64,000 bases of DNA from Sarcophilus harrisii (lineage: Eukaryota > Chordata > Mammalia > Dasyuromorphia > Dasyuridae): assembly GCF_902635505.1 (NCBI RefSeq), contig NC_045431.1, positions 1,054,001 to 1,118,000 on the forward strand, in the 5' to 3' direction. Numbering within the stretch: position 1 is the first letter of the stretch; the number at the start of each line of letters is the position of its first letter. This document shows, in pieces, positions 43,501 to 54,600 of the stretch. The position numbers and the translations under genes were made by a program. The notes below the pieces were generated by a model. The model saw only the letters and a program-made list of their open reading frames with translations. It ran no database searches and was not told the DNA's origin.

Positions 43501-46500
43501 TCCCTTCTATAATGGCTAAACAAGACTTTCTGTCACCTAACTTAATTCTGGAAAACAGCTGGTCATGATGCCTTTTAATAGATAATAAATGTAAAGCAAA
43601 TATCATCACCTTCTTTCCCTTTGTCAACCAACCTAACCTTATGCATGCTAGCATGTTATTGGATTTCTTTTTATATACATTTTATCCTCTTGTATATTCT
43701 TTGTAGCTCTTATATTTCCAAGTATTTGACAAAGATCTGATCAAAGCTGCATATAACCGAATTATCTCTTTCTTATCAAACTCATGCTAATATTACTCAG
43801 CATTGTTATCCCATTTTTTCATTCAATTTTATTTTTATTTCAGTTCCAAATTGTTTACCCACTTCACGCCTTTCTTATGCATTTGGAAGGCAATAATTAC
43901 AATACTTATTAACCACATGAAATCATGAAAAACATATTCCCACATTAGTCATATTCCAAAAGAAAAAAGAAATAGAAAAAGAAAAATAATTATGTTTTGA
44001 TCTAAGCTCTAAATTCATCCGTTCTCTCTCTCTCTCTCTCTCTCTGGAAATGGATAAGCATGTTTCCTCATGAATTCTTTGGAATTGGAATGGAACATTC
44101 TATTGATTAGGTGCTAAATCTTTTTCAATTGGTCATATTTATAATATTGTTGTGCAAATTGCTCTCTGGGTTCTACTCACTTCACTTTTTTTCCTGCTAT
44201 ATTTTGTTGATAAAACATAAACAGTCTGATGATTAATGTGGTTTACTTTATATTCTGCAATTTTGCTGAAGTTAATTGTTTCAATTAGTTTTTTTTTAGT
44301 TTATTTTCTAGGATTCTTTACATATACAATCATATCATTTGCAAAAAGTGATAGTTTTATTTTCTCATTGCCAATGTTTATTCCTTTGATTTCTACTGAA
44401 AAACTACTAAATGTGGAATGGCCAGAGAGATGGGAGAAAAAACAGGAGAAAGGAATTTCATCCAAATCTAGAAAGGAGGAACTATCTGGGAGAGGATTAT
44501 GGGCAGCATCAAAAATTGCAGTGTGATAAAGAAAGATGAATGAAGTACAAAAGGCCCATCTAGGCTCCAAAACATGGTTGGCGTTATTTTGTTTATTAGC
44601 TAGACTTGATAAGGGAATGGAGAAAATCTTAATATAATGTGAATTTTAATTAGAAGTGAGCTGGCATCCATTTTCTTTCTTTTTTTTTTTCAGAGAGCCA
44701 TTTGTTAAACATTCACCAGCAAACTGCTGCCATGATTGCACTGACTAAATGATAGAACTAGGGTAGACCTGTAGGGTTATGAATGGAACTTGTAGACCAC
44801 AATTGTACCTGGAAGTTCCTGAAGTCTGGCCCCTGGAGGGAGTGTCACCTTCATTCAGAACTGGCTCATTGTTTTCTTGAGGGAGGAGCTTCTTCTTTTT
44901 GTTCCTCAGACACTTCTCTGCAGAAGACAGACTATTTTAGCTTCAAATATTTACCAATGACATGCTCTGGATGAATCATTTCTCTTTTATGGCCTCCACT
45001 TCCTCCTATAAAATTAGGACTTGGACTACGAGGTCTGTAAGACTCTTCCAAATCTAACATCTGCAGTTTTGGATTAACCAGAGCTCTGAAATCTCAGGTT
45101 CCATGTTGTAACAAATCTTCTGCTTTTAGATAACAATCTATGATCTTTTGATTGAGGAGCCCATCCAAGCTGAATGTTCTATGCCCTCAGGTCTGTTGGA
45201 GCTCTGACCTTGTCTTTTGATTTCTGAGTATTTATTTGGAGCCTATTGTGTGGCAGACACTCCATAGCACCTCAGATTCTGTGTGAGAAGCACTTTCTAA
45301 ATATTACTGTATTTAATCCTCACAAGAATCCTGGGAAGGAGGTGCCTATTTCCCAGTTGAGTGTACAACTATGGGGGTATGCAAAATCAAACCAATAATA
45401 GATCCAAGGTGATGGTGGCAAGTCAAATCAAGAAGCATTTATTTAGCACTTGCTATCTGCCAGGCACTGACAGTTGGGGAATGCTTCATCTAGAAGCCAG
45501 TTACAAACTCTAATATCTCTATTTTATGATTATTTGCAGCTCTGATATTAAGGTCCTTTCTAGATCAAAAATTCTATGCTTGTGACTCTAAGACTTGTAA
45601 ATCAATGATGCAACTAGTTCACTATTACTTCCCTACCCCCCCCCCCAAAAAAAATTCTCTCTTGGGTGTGCTACCTTATATAGTTTCTCACTTACTTATG
45701 TTCAGTGCTTGGAACACCATAAGCACTTAATAAATGCTTATCGACTGGTTTATATTTGCATGTATGTTGCACATTCAGAAACTGAAGTTTAGGGAAAAGG
45801 TTAATCCTGGATCTCCCCTGATTGAATAACTAATAGAACTCAATTCAGATTGATAGTTAGAATCATAATATTTTGAATAACGGGACATTCAGTAGTGCAT
45901 CTTCCTCTATGCATGTAGATGCTATCCTCAGTCTTGAGTTTCCTTGACCAGGTCATCTAGCCCACTAGTCAGACCCCCTGGGCCAAATTTAGCTAGGTGG
46001 GTCTCCAGATAACAAGCTTATTAAACACTACTTTTTCCTGGAGGCCTTTAAACTCTTGGTTGAATTTTCTAGTCCTTTAATTCCCCTGGTTTAGTGGTGT
46101 TCAATTGTTTTTCATTGTTATGATGCTTTGTGATCTCACTTGGGGTTTTCTTGCCAGAGATACTGGAGGGGTTTGCCATTCCCTTCTCTAGCTCATTTTA
46201 TAGATTGGGAAACTGAGGCAAACAGGATTAAGTCATTCGCCCAAGGTCACACAGCTAGGAAGCATCTGAAGCTGGATTTGAACTCAAGAAGATGAATCAT
46301 GACTCCAGACGCAGCACTCCATCCCTGTACCACCTAGCTGCCCTCATTGTCCACTAATATAGCCTTCTATAACTTTAAGATGCCTACATACAATGATGAA
46401 ACATTAAAGAGTCTAATGAATAGTATTAATGATGATGATGATCATGATCATAACAGTTGATATTTATTTTTGTCATGAGCTTTATAATCATTATTGCTTT

Positions 46501-49500
46501 TAGTCCTTACAACAGTCCTCTAAGGTAATTGGGGAAGAAAGTATACTTTATTTCACACATGACAGAGAGAGGTAAAGTGGCCTGCCTTGTGATACCACTA
46601 GTAATTGAAAGCCAGGTCCTCTGGCTTCCCTGTCCTGGCTCTTCCTCTTCACTCACCAGGCTGTCCTCTCTTGTTGGCTGCTGGCTTATTTTCAGTGAGA
46701 GGCACTCGAGCCAATGCCGCCAGCTCAGTGATGAAGATCTGTTCGGCTTCCTGAGTAGGCAAGGGGAGAAAATCAACAATAAGAACATTTGATGGGGGCC
46801 CCCCCATCTCCGTGGATCCTAATCCAATCTGATCTTCAGGGCCAACATTTAGAGGAAGTGAAAACTGCTATGGACTTCTCCTCACATTTCTGTGTGACTA
46901 AAAAGTGTAGCTAGAAAGCTCTTCGTTCCCAATGAGCCTATTTTAAGGGACATGGAAATGTCATCCTCAACTCACAGATGAGGAGGAGTCAAGAAAGGAG
47001 AATGGGCTGACCCAAACTGACAGCTCTGGAGTGAGGATGGACAGCAAGTCTTCAAGTCCCAAATCCAGAGTTATTCTCATACCACCTTACAGAAAGTCAT
47101 CCTCATTCTCTTACAGACACTTTGATTATAAACAAAAATGGCATCACCCAACTCATCCCGTGGCCCTCCATCATCACAAGATTTGTGTCTGAGATATGGA
47201 ATTCTTTTCAATGGTCAAATCTATCCTCAAAATACAAAGATTCCCCCTGAGAAAGCATGGCGAAAAGGCGTTCTATACTGCAAGTCCAGAAACAAACTGA
47301 ATAATACTCAACAGCATTGCTGGGGAAAAAATCTCCCAGCTTCCTAGGGGACGACTTTGGAGTGGTCAGCATTTATCTGGATGGATATATCCTGGAAAAC
47401 ATGTTTAAGAAGCAGTCACCGTATTTAGATGTTATGTTTTGGATTTGCATGATGATACAATTTTATTATCAGGCTCAGTTATTAGAGTGATTTTTAAGCT
47501 GCATGGACACTCCTATTAAATAGGAAACCCTAGGTATTGCCAGTCCAGACCAAATCATATATATTAATGTTATTCTGATTGCCTGAAGGGAAATTTGCAA
47601 AAGATAGACCTCATTCCTTTCCATTCACAGGGAGAGTGTGATAGAATGAGAAGGTCACTAGTTTAATAAAATCCCAAGAGATATAGGTAAGGGACCTGCT
47701 CTGACATTTAATAACAATACTACTTTGAACAAGCTAGGTAGTCTGGGCTTGGAGTCAGGGGGACCTGAGTTCATATCTAGCTTCAGACTGTTTGATCCTG
47801 GGCACTTAAGCCCTTTCAGTTTCCTCATCTGTCAAATGAATTGGAGAAAGAAATGGGGAACCACTGAAATATCTTTGCCAAAAAATTCCAAATGGTGTCT
47901 TGGAGAGTTGGATGCAAACAATTTACTAAACAACAATAATACATTGGGGAAATGACATTGATTCTTAATTTCTTCATTTTCATACCAGAAGCAATATTAT
48001 ACTCTACCTCACGGGGTTGTTGTGGGGGGGGGGAAAGAAATTTTATAAATGCAAATTTCTTTTTGTGCAGAAAGCCAGTTTTCCTTGGCCATTTCAAGTA
48101 TGTCCTTGCACAAATACAAATACTTTATTAAACTGAACTGACCGTTGGTTTTCCAAAGAGGCAATTCAGTCAATGATACCTTCATCTCGGTCTCAAGCTG
48201 GGCTCCCAGGTGATCCATGACTTCCGCAGTCTGCTTCAGGGATGCCAAGCGAATCTGCTGATGCACGTCAAACTGGGCCAAGAACTTCTTCTGCTGTGAC
48301 AACATCCTTGCAAAAGGAAACATAAGCCATAGACACCATTCATAAGGGAAGATTATTTGGAAGGGAGCTTTCTCCCAACAGCACTAAGTGCATTGCAAAG
48401 GCTGAGGTCTCAGAATTGGGAACCAAGTGGATGCTATGTTTTTAAGTTGCAGAGGAGAGGTGGAGACTACTGGGAAGGCCTATCCCCAGGGCCCTTGATG
48501 CATGTAGGGCAAGACTGGACTCCCATATCTCAGGATGGAATGGCAAATCAGAAGCCAGGCTCAGTCTGTGGGTGAGAACAAGAATTATAAGATCTCTGCA
48601 TGGAACAGGACCCCTGTTGAGGGGCAGGTTAATTCCCCAAGAACCTCCACAGCTGTGGATCACAGCATCTGAAGAAGCTGCAGGGCAGCCTTTGCTGACA
48701 CAGGTGTCACTGGCGGACTGGGAATGAGATAAATTGGAGGCAGAAGGTAAAGGAGAGAGGTCAGAAAATGCAACGGCCTCTCAGTCAGAGAGGTCAGAGA
48801 ACAGCCACTGCCTCTCGGTTTCCTTGTATCATCCTCTCACAAGAGGAGATCCATTCTGCAGGTCTGGGTGGGATCTTCAGCAGCCACTGATTCCTAGTAG
48901 CCAAGGACCTGTACTGAGCAGTTTGACTGACGTGATCATGAGTTCAGTGGAGAAGTCCATGACCTGGAATTAGGGTGAGTACAAAATAGTCAAGCAGAAA
49001 ACTTTGGCAAGGGCTAAACTAGTCACTTTCATTTTTTAGCTGAAATGGGGCAGATGGTAAGAAAAGAGTCTCCCCCACTCCGAGGGAGGTATGTAGAAAG
49101 CATAGCTAGGTTAATAAAGAGGAAAAGTGTGATTATAACTTGGGAGCAAATCTTTAGATTCTTAGAAACATTAGAATACATGTCTCCTTGGATCTCTAAG
49201 GATGAAGAATAAGAACCAGATAAGTGGAAACTAGTGGGAGAGCAATTATCTGAATTTTACGATGATGGTCCTGATTCAATTTCTAAGGAAACATTCTATA
49301 GATACAACAGAATATAATTGGCTTTAAAGGAGGCCCCAAGTTCTAAAAACAAACAAACAAACAAACAAAAAAAGAAAAGCTTTAAGGAGAGCAGATAGAT
49401 AAGGAAGTTAAGAAAAAGAAGAGGAAGGGGATAGTACTAAGTTTAAAGAGTGTCCTAATTCAGTTCAAGTCAATTTTGGAGAGCTCTTTAAGAATTTCCT

Positions 49501-51656
49501 TCTAGACCTTCCCTTCCCTTGATTTGCCTAATATGTGGAAATTTTGTTCTCTCAGCTCAAGCAGAGCAAGCTCCCTCTCTTATTAGGCACGAGACACATT
49601 TTCTAGGAAACTATTGGAAAAATTCTGGCACTATACCAGGAATCCTAAGGAACAGGAAGATATTGGGTCGGCAAGGTGAGCATAGTGGGTAGAACAGTGG
49701 CCCAGGTTGGAGCTGGGACAACCTGAGTTCAGTGTCAGAAACCTGATACTTATTAGGTATGGAACACTTGGCAAGTCATTGCTTCACAAAAAAATAGGTA
49801 GGTATTATACTCAGAAATGGATTTGTAATGGTGACTGGCAGAGCTCCCATTTTATCTGGTGGTCTCTTTGAAGTGAAGAGGCAACTGTGATTCAGTTCTT
49901 CCAGCTGAACCCCAGACTTGGATTTAACCACTGTCTTTCTGGTATTAAGTAATTTAATGATTTAATGGATTTGAATTTGAATCTTGACTCTATTAGTCAT
50001 TAGCTGTTTATCCTTAGGCAAATCACTTTTCATTTCTGACAAAAAGTACTAATTTCATAAATGATTTACCTCTGTTCTGAGAAGAAAAACAATAATGAGT
50101 ATAAAATACTTTCAAAAAGTCTGTACCAGGGGTCCTCAAACTTTTTAAATAGGGGGCCAGTTCACTGTCCCTCAGACTGTTGAAGGGCCGGACTATAGTA
50201 AAAACAAAAACTTTGTTTTGTGGGCCTTTAAATAAAGAAACTTCATAGCCCTGGGTGAGGGGGATAACCGTCCTCAGCTGCTGCATCTGACCTTCAGGCG
50301 TAGTTTGAGGACCCCTGCTATACTATTATCATTACCTTACCTTATCATTCTATTGGTATATAAGATGATATTTCAAATACTTTCATAATGTTTTTATAAA
50401 ATAAATTTCCTGACAGCTCTTTATCACATATTTATTTAGACATTTTTTTTGAGAGGAGAGGAATTAGTTATATGACATACAGAAGAAACTGACACCTATG
50501 TGATGCAGTTTGAGGGACTTCTGGAAGTTCCCCTTCCAAATCTTCTTCAACCAGGCGCTTCATTGCCTGAAAATACACCATTAGACTTGAATTTCTTTGC
50601 ATCAAACAAGACATTGTACAGCATAATAGCAAGTTTATGTAACGATCAACTATGACAGACTTAGCTTTTCTCAGCAATACAGTGATCCAAGATAATTCCT
50701 ATAGACTTGGAAGGGAAACTGCCAACTACAACCAGCTTGGGGGGGGGGGGAGGACTATAGAGACTGAATATGGATTGAAGCATATACTATTTTCTTTTCT
50801 TTTTTATTATAGCTTTTTATTTATAAGTTATATGCATGGGTAATTTTACAGCATTGACAACTGCAAAACCTTTTGTTCCAACTTTTCCCCTCCTTTTGCC
50901 CAGCCTTTCCCCCAGATGGTAGGTTGACCAATACATGTTAAATATGTTAAATTATAAATTAAATACAATATAAGTATACATGTCCTAACAGTTATTTTTG
51001 CTGTACAAAAAGAATCAGACTCTGAAATAGTGTACTATTAGCCTGTGAAGGAAATCGCAAATGCAGGTGGACAAAAATAGAGGGATTGGGAATTCTGTGT
51101 AATGGTTCATAGTCATCTCCCAGAGTTCTTTCTCTGGGCGTAGCTGGTTCAGTTCATTACTGCTCCATTGGAACTGATTTGGTTCATCTCATTGCTGAAG
51201 ATGGCCACGTCCATCAGAATTGATCTTCATATAATATTGTTGTTGAAGTGTATAATGATCTCCTGGTCCTGCTCATTTCACTCAGCATCAGTTAATGTAA
51301 GTCTCTCCAGGTTTTCTGAAATCATCTAGCTGGTCATTTGAAGCATATACTATTTTCACTTTTTTGTTTTTGTTTTCTCTTACTCATAGTTTTATTCTTT
51401 TGTTTTGATTTTTCTTTTACAACATGACTAAAATGGAAATATGCTTAAAATGATTGCACATGTATGACTTCTTTCAGATTGTTTGCCATCTTGGGGAAGG
51501 GGCTTAGAAGGAAAGGAGTATCAGGATGATTGGAGATTGCCCTGGATGCCATGGAAGACCATGGCTTTTTTAAGCTAAGGTCCTTCCCAGTTTACAGTTT
51601 GAATGAAGCAAAACCCAATTGGTGATTAAGGCTAGTTAGGAACTAAGACAAAAAAA

Positions 51657-51697
<41 letters not shown>

Positions 51698-54600
51698 GAT
51701 CAAAAAGAATCAATCTGGGACAGGAAGATCCTGAGGGTTACTGGACAAAACAGAAACAATTGCTATTTACACTCACTCTGGACCATCAAAATACAAACCA
51801 ACAAACCAAGTGAGGGTTGGGCAAGTCCTATTTTTGGTCAATCAATGAGAGCCAGAGTGATTTGGGCTTGAGTCATGGGCAAGCAGCTCCATTTGAATCC
51901 CAAATCAAAGCCTGATTTTTTCCAATGCTGTATTTTGATACTTCAATAGTGAAGCTACATGCTCAAGGAAGGAGAGAAGGAGGGAAAGATGAAAGAAAGG
52001 AAGGAGAGAAGGAAGGAAAGTGACAGGGATGGAGGATAGGAATGAAGAAAGGAGGAAAAAGAGAGAAGGAAAATAGGAGGGAAGCAAGCAAGGAAAGAAG
52101 ACAGGAGGGAAGGAGCATTGCGAAACTGGAACTGGTCAGTGGGGTCCTCAGAGAGGTAGCTCTTGCTGCTCACAGACTGTTGTTTGCCCTTGGATCTCAA
52201 AGAGGGGCCTGACAGGGACATGATGCCATGCCATGCCAGTAAGTTGGATTTAAGGAGTCACACTGGCAAAATCATCGGTCTCACTCTCTCCTCTAGAAAG
52301 TTAAGGTGGCACAATGGTTCTGCAGTCAGTGCCTTTCTAAGTTTAAATCTAATCTCAGATACTTACTAGCTGTGTGACCCTACACAAGTCATTTAATCCT
52401 ATTTGCCTCAGTTTACTCATCTGTAAAATCATCTGGAGAAAGAAATGAAATGGCATTATCTCTGCCAGGAAATCCCCAAGTAGAGTAAAAAAGAGTTGGA
52501 ATAACTTAAAAACAAGTAAACAAAGCTATAAAATTCAGTCTGGGCACTCAGGGAATTCTAAATGCATTCACTTTTTGCCTTTATAGTAGTCTGTGGTCAT
52601 AGCTTACATTTTAGATCACAACCAGGAAGCTAAACATTTGTATCAATGATCACAAGGGACAGCAATCAAGAGAGTGGGCCTGGAGGAGCAGAAATGCTTC
52701 CTGAAAGCTGGAGACAAAGCAAAACACAACTTCAAGGATGATGGTTTAATAAAAGTAGGTCAGTAGCACTACAATACCTGAGCCATCTCAGTGGGAAGGG
52801 ATTATCAGTGCCAGGAAAGAATGAATGCAGCCCTTACTATGGGTAAAGCCCTGGGGACGTGGGGAGTGAAGCACTGAAGAAGTCAGATTGCTGACAGGGC
52901 AAGATGGTGTACATGAAAGTTTTCCACAGCAAGTTGGAAGAAAAAGGCCCAGCAGCACTTAGGGTGAAACAGGGAGGCAGATGGCAAGGTTTCTTTTCAG
53001 AAAAGAAACCACTACCTTTCTGGTGTTAAGTAATTTAATGATTTGATAAAAAATAACTTTTTTTGGGGGGGAGGGAAGTGTTCTTTAGAGGGCAAGGGCT
53101 GAAGTACCTGAAGGGATATTTGAATTCCCACAGTTTCCACAGTAAAGCCTGAGAGCCAGGAGGAAGCAGGAGTGATGTTCAGATATGTGGTTATATAGGG
53201 ATGGAGGGTTGGGAGATATTCTTGGGCCTACCTGCCTATCAGTAAAATTCAGTTGGTAGTGGGTGGTATTGGTGGTAAGGATGAGAAGGCACTTTCCCAA
53301 GGGGATTAGTTGTTTGGATTCAGTCATGTCCAACTCTCTGTGACCCCCATTTGGGGTTTTCTTGGCAAAGATACTGGAGTGCTTTTTCATTTGCTTCTCC
53401 AGATTATTTTGCAAATAAGGAAACTGAGGCAAGCAAAATTAAGTGACTTACCCATGGTCACATAGTGTCTGAGATCGGATTTGAAAGTCTGTCTAGCAAG
53501 AGATGCTTTCCTGTATCATGGCAACCAAGGATGTATTGGAAGCACCTGAAGTCTCCTGAGAGTTGACATTATTCTTAGTTTTGGTTTCAGAACCCCAGGC
53601 TGTTTCCAGGAGAATCTGAGGGAAGAGTGTGGTCAAGGGGCCTTGTCCCTTTTGCTCCATGTTAGTTGCTTCTATTTCTCCCTTAGGTTGCCCTTCCACT
53701 GCAGTTAGGATACCTGCCAGTCTTAGTGGTTGCTGGTATCACCTTCTCTGAGCAAGATTTCCACCTCTAGGATTTCCAATAAATAGTCATTGAATTTCTG
53801 CAATCCAAAGAACCCTAATGAGGTGGGATGCATGTTTCTCCAAGATAAACTATTCCACTTTTGCATAACACTGACTGTTAGAAAAGGGCAAGAAAGGGGA
53901 GCCATAGTGCACAGAAGGCTGGGCCTGGAATCAGGAAAAGCCATCTTCATGTGGCCATCTTTGCCAAGAAATCTCAAATGGAGGCAAGAAGAGTCAGATA
54001 CAGCTTTACATTTGTTAGTTTTGCTGAAATTTTCATCCATTGCTCATGGGTGTAGGAATCAAGCAGAATTCTTAGTTTTTCTTCTGGACAGGCTTTCAAA
54101 TACTTGAATGTAAACAACCTGTCCTCCTAAATCTAAAATCTGAATACTGCTTATCTGAACTTCCTTAAATGAAGCCCCTGGAACTAAACACCATTCTGTA
54201 TAAGGCCTTTCACCACTCTAGACTCCCTACTCTGAGGTTTTACTGCTTATCTGTCCTTCCTAAAATGAAGCCCCTGGAACTAAACACAATTCTCAGGTTA
54301 GGGGCTGACCAAGTCAGAAAAGTGAGGCTATCACTCCTCCAGCCCCATACCTCTTCATGTCATTGATTGATTTGGGTTTTCGGCTAACATATAATACCAC
54401 TGACTCCTATTGTGTTTCAATACCATAAAACCTATTACAGCTACTAGGTTGTGCATTTGGCTTTTTGAATCCTTGCATAAAATATTACATTTATTTCTTT
54501 TGTAACTGAACTTTTAAAGAAACATTTTATTATTTCTTTATGTCTTTATGATACAGTAATTTGTAGATATACCTACCTTTTCATTCTCCCTCGATCCCAA

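Larger units (their letters stand above)
40519..44808 (-). other. EVC: EVC last intron
   Basis: 4.3 kb. It contains a MIR at about 40645-40800, a 23-bp palindromic tandem repeat at 41687-41740, an LTR-like stretch at about 41750-42480, CR1/L3 pieces at 42960-43350 (plus) and about 43370-43600 (minus), antisense L1 pieces at 43790-44205 and 44215-44410, and a CT microsatellite at 44019-44045. Confidence 0.85.

Noticed and set aside
46507-46788. 93-codon minus-strand frame
   Set aside because: The true EVC exon (46657-46750) uses another phase that gives [20 protein letters not shown]. This frame is a shadow.
47138-47347. 69-codon plus-strand frame in an EVC intron
   Set aside because: No recognisable domain, and it is antisense to a host intron. 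An open frame of this length is expected by chance.
50496-50566. 71-base exon using the stronger acceptor gtgtattttcag in EVC
   Set aside because: Joined to the known exons it would shift the frame and meet a stop at once. Kept only as a possible poison exon in the finding above.
52921-53300. Possible coding segment in the EVC large intron on either strand
   Set aside because: No frame matches EVC, phases do not fit the neighbouring exons and no splice pair is convincing.
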